A stretch of 64,000 nucleotides of DNA, taken from the NCBI GenBank assembly GCA_964444365.1, contig CAYUHJ010000012.1, forward strand, positions 1 through 64,000, in the 5' to 3' direction. The translations under genes were made by a program, and so were the position numbers. Origin of the DNA: CAYUHJ01 sp964444365. Its GTDB lineage: Bacteria > Planctomycetota > Planctomycetia > Gemmatales > Gemmataceae. Shown here one piece after another: positions 8,113 through 15,257 of this stretch. The notes below the pieces were generated by a model that worked only from the letters and a program-made list of their open reading frames with translations, had not been told where the DNA came from and searched no databases. Position 1 is the stretch's first letter; every line of letters begins with the position of its first letter.

Positions 8113-8222
8113 GTCTACGAGTCTACCCATCTACGGTTTCGCTTCAACATCTCGGATATTTGGTTTTTTCCAGTTGACGGAAATGTAGATTCCTCGCATA
8201 ATCCCGCTGTAGACAAATCTAC
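8113..8222. promoter_or_regulatory. Divergent control region: promoter and six RTCTAC operator-like half-sites
   Basis: A rightward promoter with TTGACG (8174-8179), a 17-bp spacer and CATAAT (8197-8202) precedes the gene at 8240. The hexamer RTCTAC or its complement occurs at 8113, 8121 and 8129 (direct, 8-bp period), and at 8185, 8209 and 8217. The tandem triplet lies between the two genes on the leftward gene side; the other three flank the rightward -10. Tandem half-sites are what Arc/CopG-type proteins bind, so an operator is inferred. Confidence 0.6.
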
Positions 8223-8239
8223 TTTGCAGAGGTGAGGAA

Positions 8240-8452
8240 ATGGCTGACGAGGCCGATTCCGTGCCACGCGAAACGAGCATACGCATCGTTCGCGACACGG
8301 CGTTGATGCTTACAACCGTAGCTCATGCAAGCGGGCTTTCAGTGGCCGAGTACCTAGATCGCACGCTTCGACCGATCCTGCTTCAGCAGTATCGCGAGCA
8401 CCTGGAGGCTGAAAGAAACAAAGTCCGCCGCGAACTCGCCGGCGCGAAGTAA
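8240..8452 (+). CDS. Small regulator-like protein, possible RHH fold
   Basis: This 70-residue protein (ATG 8240, SD GAGG) has ETSIRIVRDTALMLTTVAHA followed by GLSVAEYLDRTLRPILLQQY, again a strand-helix-helix pattern. It ends in a charged helix. It is divergent from the RHH-like gene at 7837-8076 and has a near-consensus promoter inside the repeated RTCTAC sites. It may oppose or assist the partner regulator; this is inference. Confidence 0.55.
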   Translation: MADEADSVPRETSIRIVRDTALMLTTVAHASGLSVAEYLDRTLRPILLQQYREHLEAERNKVRRELAGAK

Positions 8453-8497
8453 ACCCGCAGGTCACCCCAACGCGATCCGCACGATCGAGGACGCAGC

Positions 8498-8794
8498 ATG
8501 AGGCCCGCACCCGCCCAACGGCTCGGCATCCGCGACATCCGGTCGGACGCGCTCTACCCGGTGACGGCCGTTGCGAGCCTGTTCGACGTGTCCATCGAAA
8601 CCGCCGGCCGCTGGTGTCGGACCGGGAAGCTGAAGGCGGTCCGGGTTGCGCCGTCGGCCCCGTACCGCGTGCTCGGCTCGACGCTGCTGGCGTTCTTCGG
8701 CCAGTCGGCCGGAGCAGTCGGCGAGCCGTGCGAGACCCAGGCCGAGCGGAACGAGCGGGCGAGGCGGGCCGTGGCCGGGTTCAGGAAGTCGTGA
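8498..8794 (+). CDS. MerR/excisionase-like HTH protein
   Basis: The 98-residue protein contains a helix-turn-helix segment DALYPVTAVASLFDVSIETAGRWCRTGKLKAVRVA, which matches the layout of excisionase or MerR-type N-termini (a DNA-binding helix with a wing that reads GKLKA). The C-terminus is Arg/Glu-rich. Position soon after the integrase and switch region fits an excisionase or early regulator. The start ATG 8498 has AGGAC upstream. Confidence 0.6.
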   Translation: MRPAPAQRLGIRDIRSDALYPVTAVASLFDVSIETAGRWCRTGKLKAVRVAPSAPYRVLGSTLLAFFGQSAGAVGEPCETQAERNERARRAVAGFRKS

Positions 8795-8821
8795 CCAACC
8801 AACCAACCCGAAGGGGCAACC

Positions 8822-9049
8822 GTGGCAGACGCAACCGAGAAGTGGGACGTGATCCCCAACCCCGCGAAGAAGGATTCGACCGACCCCGCCTTCCTCGTTC
8901 GCGAGGTCAGCGGGTTCCCGGTGGCCCTGTGCTGGAGCAGGGACAAGGCCGACCGCATCGCGGCCGACCACAACGCGAAGTTGGCGGCCCTTTCCCGGCC
9001 GCCGTGCAACCCGCAAGAGCCGCCTATCGGCTGGGAATCTCCCCGCTAA
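8822..9049 (+). CDS. Small hypothetical phage protein
   Basis: This 75-residue product starts at GTG 8822, with GGGG upstream, 28 bp after the HTH gene. It has the look of a compact cytoplasmic protein (VREVSGFPVALCWSRDKADRIAADHNAKL). No family was recognised. It is co-directional with the other small early genes. Confidence 0.5.
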   Translation: MADATEKWDVIPNPAKKDSTDPAFLVREVSGFPVALCWSRDKADRIAADHNAKLAALSRPPCNPQEPPIGWESPR

Positions 9050-9054
9050 CCCAA

Positions 9055-9162
9055 CCCGGCGAGCGCCGCGAAACCCTTTGGGGAGGGCCGCGGGCGGGCG
9101 AAGTCTGATCGGGTTCGTGTAAGTCGGGATCAGACGAGGAGGTTCGACCCCTCCCGCCGGAA
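9055..9162 (+). other. tRNA-like remnant with T-arm signature
   Basis: A T-arm pattern GGAGG-TTCGACC-CCTCC (9138-9154) is followed by CGCCGGA, whose 5' partner CCCGGCG occurs at 9055-9061 with one mismatch. Between them is a perfect 8-bp hairpin (GTCTGATC/GATCAGAC). The length, 108 nt, and the lack of a recognisable anticodon arm mean it is not a functional tRNA as read. Confidence 0.25.
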
Positions 9163-9200
9163 CTGCCAGCGACGAGTTCGAGACGCGATTCAGGCGGCAC

Positions 9201-9449
9201 GTGGCCGCCCGCGATGAAGGTACGCCCACGGGGACGCACGCGATGCTGATGGCACCATTCCCGGACCTGACGGTCGAAGAGAACCGGATCGTCCACGACG
9301 CCCGCGAGAAGGGCTTCGCCGTCTTCTTCCCGGCCTACCCCGACCGGCGGACGCAGGCGATGAACACCCTGCGGGCCGCGGTCGCGTACCTGGACGGGCT
9401 GCGGGCGTCCGGCCCGCTGGAGCGGTACGACGTCGGCGGGGAGGGCTGA
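9201..9449 (+). CDS. Small hypothetical protein
   Basis: The frame opens at GTG 9201 (82 residues); an ATG at 9243 is an alternative start. It includes FPDLTVEENRIVHDAREKGF and ends in AAVAYLDGLRASGPLERYDV. After its TGA the same frame continues into the HNH-like segment at 9450-9596. Function unknown. Confidence 0.45.
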   Translation: MAARDEGTPTGTHAMLMAPFPDLTVEENRIVHDAREKGFAVFFPAYPDRRTQAMNTLRAAVAYLDGLRASGPLERYDVGGEG

Positions 9450-9596
9450 GCCATCGCGTTCCAGTGGCAGGGCGTCACCGGCCGCGAACTCGCCCACCTG
9501 GACCACGTCGTCTCGCCGCTGCACGGCGGGCGGAACACGCTCGCGAACCTCCGGGCCGTGTGTGCCACCTGCAACCTGGAAAGGCGGTTCTCGTGA
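9450..9596 (+). pseudogene. HNH endonuclease C-terminal half without normal start
   Basis: The frame encodes LDHVVSPLHGGRNTLANLRAV and CATCNLERRF, the HNH core (DHxxP, GGxN, NL, CxxCN). The upstream zinc-ribbon half of a normal HNH protein is missing. There is no ATG, GTG or TTG in the segment; only an ATC at 9453 or CTG codons could start it, or readthrough of the TGA at 9447. Its stop overlaps the GTG of the next gene (GTGA), which argues that it is, or was, translated. Confidence 0.5.
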
Positions 9597-9838
9597 TTGT
9601 CTTCGCCTTCGCGGGCTGGCTGGTCGCGGTCGCGGCCGGGTGGCGGTTGCTCGTCGAGCGGGCCGACCGCCGGGAAGCCTGGGTCCACGTCCGGATGCTG
9701 ACCGCGGCGATGGAGCGGATGGAGGCCCGGCACGCCCGGTCGGTCCGCACGCTCAAGGGTGCCGCGGGCCGCCACTTCCGGGTGCTGCGGGAGATCGAAG
9801 GGGGGATCGGCGGCACGTTGCCGCCGGCCAGAAAGTGA
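9593..9838 (+). CDS. Small membrane protein with coiled-coil tail
   Basis: The 81-residue protein begins with a hydrophobic segment (VIVFAFAGWLVAVAAGWRLLV) followed by a charged helical region rich in Arg and Glu (RMLTAAMERMEARHARSV). It therefore looks like a single-pass inner-membrane protein with a cytoplasmic or periplasmic helix. The GTG start overlaps the stop of the HNH-like ORF. Phage spanin-like or exclusion roles are possible, but nothing specific supports them. Confidence 0.5.
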   Translation: MIVFAFAGWLVAVAAGWRLLVERADRREAWVHVRMLTAAMERMEARHARSVRTLKGAAGRHFRVLREIEGGIGGTLPPARK

Positions 9839-9842
9839 AACC

Positions 9843-9874
9843 GCCCGGCGGGTGCTCGCAACACGCCGCCGGGC
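9843..9874 (+). terminator. Intergenic hairpin, possible attenuator or terminator
   Basis: A 9-bp stem GCCCGGCGG with its complement at 9866-9874 and a 14-base loop sits between the stop at 9838 and the SD of the next gene. There is no T tract. Confidence 0.35.
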
Positions 9875-9891
9875 TTCACCGAGGAGTTGAC

Positions 9892-10230
9892 ATGGTGAGT
9901 CTACATTCCGGGGGCGGCCGGCGCGACCCCAAGAAGACCGAATCGGCGGACGTGCCGCCGTCACGACCCGACCCGGACCGCCCGCCGCCGGGGGCCGCGG
10001 CCATCGACATCTGGGCCGTGAGTGAGGACGAGGGCGAGGTCCGCGCCGTCATCAAGTTCGCGGACGTGGTTCCCGACGCCCGCGACAAGACCCTGCGGGT
10101 CGCCGTCGGGATCGCCCGCGTCGCCGCGAAGAAGCACGCCGGCACGGTCGCCTTCCGCGGCGGCGACGTCCGGGTCTGCGACCACCGCGGCGAGGTGCTG
10201 TTCCGCGAGAAGATCCCCGCCGCCGCTTGA
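9892..10230 (+). CDS. Hypothetical phage protein
   Basis: The 112-residue product starts at ATG 9892 with SD GAGGAG. The first 40 residues are Pro/Arg/Asp-rich and probably disordered; the rest is a compact alpha/beta-looking domain (VRAVIKFADVVPDARDKTLR... GTVAFRGGDVRVCDHRGEVL). Not recognised. It lies 11 bp before the next gene. Confidence 0.55.
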   Translation: MVSLHSGGGRRDPKKTESADVPPSRPDPDRPPPGAAAIDIWAVSEDEGEVRAVIKFADVVPDARDKTLRVAVGIARVAAKKHAGTVAFRGGDVRVCDHRGEVLFREKIPAAA

Positions 10231-10241
10231 AAGGAGCGACC

Positions 10242-10487
10242 GTGGAAGCCCCAGCAAAGCCCAGAGTCTACCAGCCCCGCGACGGCGGCCCGGCGTTCCC
10301 GCTGGTCCCCGAGCACTCCGCGGAGGGGATGTCCCTCCGGGACTTCTTCGCGGCCCATGCCCTGAGCGGCTACCTCGCGGCCCACGGCGGCGGGGACACC
10401 GCCCTGCCGTCCTTCTCCGCGGCCGCCGAGGACGCCTACGCCGTCGCGGACCACATGCTCGCCGAGCGGCGGAAGCTCGACGGCTGA
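10242..10487 (+). CDS. Small phage protein of a common unknown family
   Basis: The 81-residue protein has the pattern GMSLRDFFAAHALSGYLA and AAEDAYAVADHMLAERRK, seen in small uncharacterised proteins of many prophages near recombination genes. GTG 10242 follows an AAAGGAG SD; a TTG at 10227 overlapping the previous stop is less likely. Its role is unknown. Confidence 0.6.
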   Translation: MEAPAKPRVYQPRDGGPAFPLVPEHSAEGMSLRDFFAAHALSGYLAAHGGGDTALPSFSAAAEDAYAVADHMLAERRKLDG

Positions 10488-10518
10488 ACAACCACCAACA
10501 CCGAAAGGGACCCTCAAC

Positions 10519-11472
10519 GTGGCAGCGACGACGAGTAGCAAAGTGGCCGTGCCGAAGCCGCCCCCGCCGGGGATCGCGCTGCGGTCGCTCGAAGACGTGG
10601 TCGGCATCGCGACCCTGATGTTCAAGGGCGGCGTGATGCCGCCGGGGATCGACCGGCCCGAGAAGCTGGCGGTCCTGATCCTGGCCGGGCTCGACGTGGG
10701 CCTCACGCCCACCCAGGCCGCGGGCTCGATCATGCTCACCGCCGGGAAGCCGGCCATCTACGGCGACGGGGCCCTCGCCCTGGTCCGGGCCTCCGGACTG
10801 CTCGAATTGATCGACGAGCAGGTGACCGGCACCGGCGACGACCGCCGCGGCACCTGCAAGGTGAAGCGGAAGGGCGAGCAGGAGCGGGCCTTCACCTTCT
10901 CGATGGGCGAGGCCAAGCGGGCCGGGCTGATCGAGCGGGCGAAGGACAAGGGGCCGTGGGCGACCTACCCGGACCGGATGCTCGTCATGCGTGCCCGCGG
11001 GTACGCGCTCCGCGACGTGTTTCCGGACGTGCTCCGCGGACTCGTCACGGCGGAAGAGGCGATGGACGCCTCGGCCTCGCCGCCCGCGGCCGAGCGGACC
11101 CCGGTCGAGGTGGTGAGCGTCAAGGCGGACGCCCCGGCCCCCGTCGCGGTGGCCGCGCCCCAGCCCGCCGAGCTTCCGCCCGCCGTTCAGGACCGCCCGG
11201 CCCCGGCCGCGCCGCCCGCCGCTGAGTCGAAGCCGGCCCTCACCGGCCCCGCCACCGACGAGCAGTTGACCGAGCTCCGCCGGCTGCTCGGGATCGCGTT
11301 CGCCGCGAACGGCGGGATGCCCGAGGCCGACCGGCGGAAGTTCATCCTCGACCTGCTCGCGCCCTTCGGGGTTGCGACCGCGAAGGAACTCACCGCCGCC
11401 CAGCTGGACGAGGTCAACACCCGCCTGGGAAAGCAGTGGTGCTTCACCTACCCGCAATCCCAGGCGGCGTAG
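10519..11472 (+). CDS. recT: RecT-like single-strand annealing protein
   Basis: The 317-residue protein resembles the RecT family of phage annealases: a central region LDVGLTPTQAAGSIMLTAGKPAIYGDGALALV and the later YPDRMLVMRARGYALRDVFPDVLRGLVTAEEA, which is typical of RecT-like recombinases. The C-terminal 120 residues are Ala/Pro-rich, then a short helical domain. It is followed by a DUF669-like protein, a usual partner of phage recombinases. A separate exonuclease partner was not recognised next to it. Confidence 0.7.
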   Translation: MAATTSSKVAVPKPPPPGIALRSLEDVVGIATLMFKGGVMPPGIDRPEKLAVLILAGLDVGLTPTQAAGSIMLTAGKPAIYGDGALALVRASGLLELIDEQVTGTGDDRRGTCKVKRKGEQERAFTFSMGEAKRAGLIERAKDKGPWATYPDRMLVMRARGYALRDVFPDVLRGLVTAEEAMDASASPPAAERTPVEVVSVKADAPAPVAVAAPQPAELPPAVQDRPAPAAPPAAESKPALTGPATDEQLTELRRLLGIAFAANGGMPEADRRKFILDLLAPFGVATAKELTAAQLDEVNTRLGKQWCFTYPQSQAA

Positions 11473-11627
11473 GCGACGGCGACTGGCCGGGCTGCATCGG
11501 GCACCTGGTCGCGAAGTTCGGCAGACCCGCGGTGTGGAACGTCGGGCTCGACCGGCTCGGGTTCCCGCCCACCTGGGTTACCAACGGGTACGAAGTTTCG
11601 ATCCTCAACAACGCCTTCGGAGTTTGA
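11436..11627 (+). CDS. Small hypothetical protein overlapping recT end
   Basis: The 63-residue ORF starts at GTG 11436 inside the last 37 bp of the RecT-like gene and ends 3 bp before the DUF669-like gene. The part after the recT stop, DGDWPGCIGHLVAKFGRPAVWNVGLDRLG, looks coding and fills an otherwise empty gap. Not recognised. Confidence 0.45.
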   Translation: MVLHLPAIPGGVGDGDWPGCIGHLVAKFGRPAVWNVGLDRLGFPPTWVTNGYEVSILNNAFGV

Positions 11628-11630
11628 CCC

Positions 11631-12203
11631 ATGCCATTGCTCGACGACCTGATCGGCGGCGCTTCGCCGGACGACGACGACCGCAACATGTCCGCCGGCG
11701 GGCTGGTGCCGCCCGGCAAGTACCACGCCCGGCTCGACGGCTCCCGCGAGGTGGAGGCCAACAGCGGCAGCGTCGGCCGCGAACTCTCCTTCACGATCCT
11801 CGCCGGTCCCTTCAAGGGGTCCGTCGTGGAAGACTCCATCTGGAAGACCTCGAACGAGAAGACCCACACCCGGTTCCGGATCTTCGCCCACCGGCTCGGG
11901 CTGCTGACCAAGGCCGTCGTGAACGGCAAACCGCAGTACGCCCAGGTCCCCGGCAAGTTCGACTTCAACGACGCCCTCGGGGCCGAGTGCATCCTCGACG
12001 TGAAGAACGAGGAGGAGGAGTGGGAGGACAAGAAGACCGGGCAGAAGCGGAAGAAGATGAAGTCGAAGTTCGAGTGGGAGGGGGTCTTCAAGCTCGACGA
12101 CCCCAAGGTCAAGGACGTGGAGCGGGCGGGGAGCGGTAGCGCGGCCCCGCCGGTCCCCAAGGCCCCGCCGAAGAACGACGACTTCGGCGGGCTGGTGGTG
12201 TGA
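11631..12203 (+). CDS. DUF669-like protein, probable ssDNA-binding partner of recombinase
   Basis: The 190-residue protein has features of the DUF669 family of phage proteins: an acidic N-terminus, GLVPPGKYHARLDGSREVE, a beta-rich core with LSFTILAGPFKGSVVEDSIW, and a Glu/Lys-rich middle. Members often sit beside recombination genes and are thought to bind single-stranded DNA. The C-terminus NDDFGGLVV resembles the acidic tails of SSB proteins. The assignment rests on pattern and position. Confidence 0.6.
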   Translation: MPLLDDLIGGASPDDDDRNMSAGGLVPPGKYHARLDGSREVEANSGSVGRELSFTILAGPFKGSVVEDSIWKTSNEKTHTRFRIFAHRLGLLTKAVVNGKPQYAQVPGKFDFNDALGAECILDVKNEEEEWEDKKTGQKRKKMKSKFEWEGVFKLDDPKVKDVERAGSGSAAPPVPKAPPKNDDFGGLVV

Positions 12204-12270
12204 AACAGCTTCGGGGTCGGGGGTCGACCTTTCCGGAACAGAGACGGCCCCCGCCCCGGAGTCAGCTGGC

Positions 12271-12400
12271 GCTCACGAGCGGTCGGAAACCGCGAGCGGC
12301 CCGCCGAGCCCGTTCGGAGGGAATTGGTTCCGGCGGAGCACGAGTGACCGCCGGCCGCGACATGACCAAACAGTCCCCGGTTCGACCCCGGGCGTGAGCA
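12271..12400 (+). ncRNA. Structured RNA candidate closed by tRNA-like acceptor stem and T arm
   Basis: GCTCACG (12271-12277) pairs perfectly with CGTGAGC (12393-12399), followed by A. Immediately before the latter is a perfect T arm CCCGG-TTCGACC-CCGGG. A D-arm-like GCGGT-CGGAA-ACCGC follows the 5' end. The 84-nt interior holds a 7-bp hairpin CCGGCGG/CCGCCGG and a 6-bp GCGGCC/GGCCGC helix instead of a clear anticodon arm. At 130 nt it is too long for a normal tRNA. It occupies the gap 12204-12421, which has no convincing gene. Confidence 0.4.
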
Positions 12401-12421
12401 CTTTCTTTCCGCGAGGACGCC

Positions 12422-12652
12422 ATGACCCGGACCGACCAGCCCGCCGAGCAGGGCCAGCCTTACGCCGGGCACGCCCTGGACAACCACCCGAACCCCTACC
12501 TGGCGGTGCTGCACCTGCTGCGGCAACTCACGCAGCCCGAGCTCAACACGCTCCGCACCGTGGACATCCCGCGGGAGCAGCAGCACCGCCGCGGGGTCGT
12601 GATCTCCGCGGCCCCGGTCGGCTCGAACGCGATCAACTCGGTGAGGGGGTAA
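12422..12652 (+). CDS. Small hypothetical phage protein
   Basis: A 76-residue product starting at ATG 12422 with GCGAGGA upstream. Contains NPYLAVLHLLRQLTQPELNTL, an amphipathic helical stretch. It ends 2 bp before the helicase start, suggesting translational coupling. Function unknown. Confidence 0.5.
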   Translation: MTRTDQPAEQGQPYAGHALDNHPNPYLAVLHLLRQLTQPELNTLRTVDIPREQQHRRGVVISAAPVGSNAINSVRG

Positions 12653-12654
12653 CG

Positions 12655-15030
12655 ATGGCCGCCCTCTCGCCGCCGCCCCCGGACCGCACCCGCCGCGAGC
12701 ACATCGCCGCGGTGGACCGCGTCATCTTCCAGAGCGAGGACAAGACCTTCTGCATCCTCGCCCTGGCCGACGAGCGGGTCGCCGTCGGGCCCGGCCCGGC
12801 CGACCAGTTCGCCCGCGGCATCCAGTACCGGTTCATGGGCCGCTGGGAGGACGACCCGAAGCGCGGCTTCCGGTTCCGCTACACCACGCACGCGACGCAC
12901 CAGCCCGCGGGCAAGGCCGGGCTCGTCCGCTACCTCACCCAACTGTGCGACGACATCGGCGAGAAGCGGGCCGAGAAGCTGTGGTCCGCCTACGGCCCGG
13001 AGACCCTGAACCAGCTCCGCACCGGCGAGCCCGAATCGACCGCCGAGCGGACCGGCGTGCCCCTCTCGGTCGTCATCGCGGCGGGGAAGTCGCTCCGCGA
13101 GAACGCCGCGGAAGAGGCGACCCGTGTTGACCTGTACGACCTGTTCGCCGGCCGCGGCTTCCCCTCGAAGCTGCTCCCCCGCGTCGTGCAGAAGTGGGGG
13201 GCGAAGGCCCCGGCCGTGATCCGCCGCAACCCGTTCGCCCTGCTCGGGCTGCCGGGCGGCGGGTTCCGGCGGTGCGACAAGATGTACCTCGATCTGGGGC
13301 TTCCCCCGGCCGCGTTGAAGCGGTCGGCCCTGGGGCTGTGGGACTTGCTCCGCACCGACCGCAACGGCAACACCTGGCTCCCGGCCGAGCGGGCCGCCGC
13401 CGAACTGAAGGACCGCATCCCCGGCAGCGACCTCCTCGCGGCTGCCCGGCTTGCGGTCCGCGGGAAGCTGGTCCGGGCGCGCCGCGACCGCGGGGGAATC
13501 GTCCACCTCGCGGAAGCCCGCCGGGCGTACTCCGAGGAGCTGGCCGCCGCCCACCTGTCCCGCCTCATGGCCGGGGAGTCGCTCTGGCCGTTCACTCTGC
13601 CCGTCAGCGAGCGGGAGGGGGACGGGTTGCCGTCGGCCCACCAGGTCGAGCGGTGGCGGCAGGCGACGGTCGGGCCGGTCGGCATCCTCTGCGGCGGGCC
13701 GGGGACCGGGAAGTCGCACACGCTCGGCTACGCCCTCCGCGAGATCGTGTCCGCCTACGGCCGCGGGGCGGTCGCCTGCTGTGCCCCGACCGGCAAGGCC
13801 GCGAACCGGTTCACCGAGGCCCTGGGGCTCGCCGGCGTGAGCCTCCGGGCGACCACGATCCACTCGCTGCTGGAGATCGGCCGCAACGGTCACGACGGAG
13901 ACGGGTGGGGGTTCCAGCGTAACGCCCACAACCCGCTCGACGCCCGGTTCGTCGTCGTGGACGAGATGTCGATGGTGGACGCGGACCTGTTCGCGTCGCT
14001 GCTCGACGCCCTGGCGGACGGTACGCACCTGCTCCTGGTCGGCGACCCGTTCCAGCTTCCCCCGGTCGGCCACGGGGCCCCGCTCCGCGACCTGCTCGCG
14101 GCCCGGCTGCCGGTCGGCGAGTTGACCCAGGTCCGACGGAACGCGGGCCAGATCGTCCACGCCTGCGTCCGGATCAAGGCCGGCGAGCAGTTTGAATTCA
14201 CCAACGAGATCGACCTGGACGCGGACTCGACCCGCAACCTTCGAGTGATTCAGTGTCGCGATGAAGAGGCGATGCTCGCCAACCTGGACGGGCTGCTCGC
14301 GGCCGGCGGGAAGTTCGACCCGGTCTGGCAGACTCAAGTCATCGTCGCCCGGAACAAGGGTGCCGGCGTCGGCCGCAAGGAACTGAACGCCCGGCTGCAC
14401 AAGCAACTCAACCCCGACGGCATCGCCTCCCGCGACTGCCCCTGGCTCGTCGGCGACAAGGTCATCTGCCTCCGGAACACGCTGCTCGAAGTCGTCGAGG
14501 CGATGGACGACCCGGAGCCGACCGACGCCGGCGAGTGCTTCCCGGCCCGCGACGACTACGGGAACAAGCGGCAGGTCTACACCGCGAACGGCGAGATCGG
14601 CCGCGTCGTGGCCGTCGGTCCGGGTCAGGCCGTCTGCCGGTTCAGCGAGCGGGACGAACTCGTCACCGTCCGCACCAAGGGCAAGTCCGACGAGGACGAC
14701 GACCCGGACGCCGGCGACGAGGGGAAGGACCAGTTCGACCACGCCTACGCCGTGACCGGCCACAAGATGCAGGGCTCGCAGGCCCCCTTGGTCATCGTCG
14801 TGATGGACCACTCGTCCCTGTCGGTCGCGAACCGGGAGTGGGTCTACACGGCCGTGAGCCGGGCGTCGAAGGCGTGCGTGATCCTCACCGCTCCGGGGGT
14901 GATCCCGAGGGCGGTGGGGAAGGTCGGACTGGTGCGGCGGAAGACCATGCTGCCCGACCGCGTGAACGACGCCCTCACCGAGTGCGTGAAGGGGATTCTG
15001 TTCGGCGACCCGAAAGGCGGTGCGGCGTGA
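12655..15030 (+). CDS. RecD2-like superfamily 1 DNA helicase
   Basis: The 791-residue protein matches RecD2-type helicases: an N-terminal OB-like region beginning AAVDRVIFQSEDKTFCILAL, helical HhH-like repeats to about residue 320, then an SF1 motor. Motor motifs are Walker A GGPGTGKSHT (about residue 346), motif II VVVDEMSMVD (about 435), GDPFQLPPVG, and the C-terminal GHKMQGSQAPLVIVV with YTAVSRASK. It probably unwinds DNA 5' to 3' in phage replication or recombination. The ATG at 12655 is chosen because the upstream extension lies over another gene. Confidence 0.9.
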   Translation: MAALSPPPPDRTRREHIAAVDRVIFQSEDKTFCILALADERVAVGPGPADQFARGIQYRFMGRWEDDPKRGFRFRYTTHATHQPAGKAGLVRYLTQLCDDIGEKRAEKLWSAYGPETLNQLRTGEPESTAERTGVPLSVVIAAGKSLRENAAEEATRVDLYDLFAGRGFPSKLLPRVVQKWGAKAPAVIRRNPFALLGLPGGGFRRCDKMYLDLGLPPAALKRSALGLWDLLRTDRNGNTWLPAERAAAELKDRIPGSDLLAAARLAVRGKLVRARRDRGGIVHLAEARRAYSEELAAAHLSRLMAGESLWPFTLPVSEREGDGLPSAHQVERWRQATVGPVGILCGGPGTGKSHTLGYALREIVSAYGRGAVACCAPTGKAANRFTEALGLAGVSLRATTIHSLLEIGRNGHDGDGWGFQRNAHNPLDARFVVVDEMSMVDADLFASLLDALADGTHLLLVGDPFQLPPVGHGAPLRDLLAARLPVGELTQVRRNAGQIVHACVRIKAGEQFEFTNEIDLDADSTRNLRVIQCRDEEAMLANLDGLLAAGGKFDPVWQTQVIVARNKGAGVGRKELNARLHKQLNPDGIASRDCPWLVGDKVICLRNTLLEVVEAMDDPEPTDAGECFPARDDYGNKRQVYTANGEIGRVVAVGPGQAVCRFSERDELVTVRTKGKSDEDDDPDAGDEGKDQFDHAYAVTGHKMQGSQAPLVIVVMDHSSLSVANREWVYTAVSRASKACVILTAPGVIPRAVGKVGLVRRKTMLPDRVNDALTECVKGILFGDPKGGAA

Positions 15031-15257
15031 TCGAGCCCTATCGCGACGGAACCTTCCGCTGGCGGGTTCCGTTCGCAACCGAGCACCGCCTGGTCTACGC
15101 CCGCGATCCCGCCACGGCCGTTCGGACCGCTGAGCACGCCCAGCGGCTGACCAACGCCCCCAAGGGCTCCCGTCGAGCGACCGGCCCGGCTGTGCTTCTG
15201 GACCCGCGAACGAACCGACCCGCCCACAAGGAGAATGCCAATGGCTCGCAAGCGTAA
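15027..15257 (+). CDS. Small hypothetical protein
   Basis: The 76-residue ORF starts at GTG 15027, overlapping the helicase stop (GTGA), and runs past the start of the sliding clamp by 17 bp. It is basic and contains FRWRVPFATEHRLVYARDPATA. The tight overlaps support expression in the operon. Not recognised. Confidence 0.5.
   Translation: MIEPYRDGTFRWRVPFATEHRLVYARDPATAVRTAEHAQRLTNAPKGSRRATGPAVLLDPRTNRPAHKENANGSQA

Noticed and set aside
12200..12397. 65-aa ORF in the gap before 12422
   Set aside because: Arg-rich shadow over the structured RNA candidate, no SD at its start, and no protein-like pattern.
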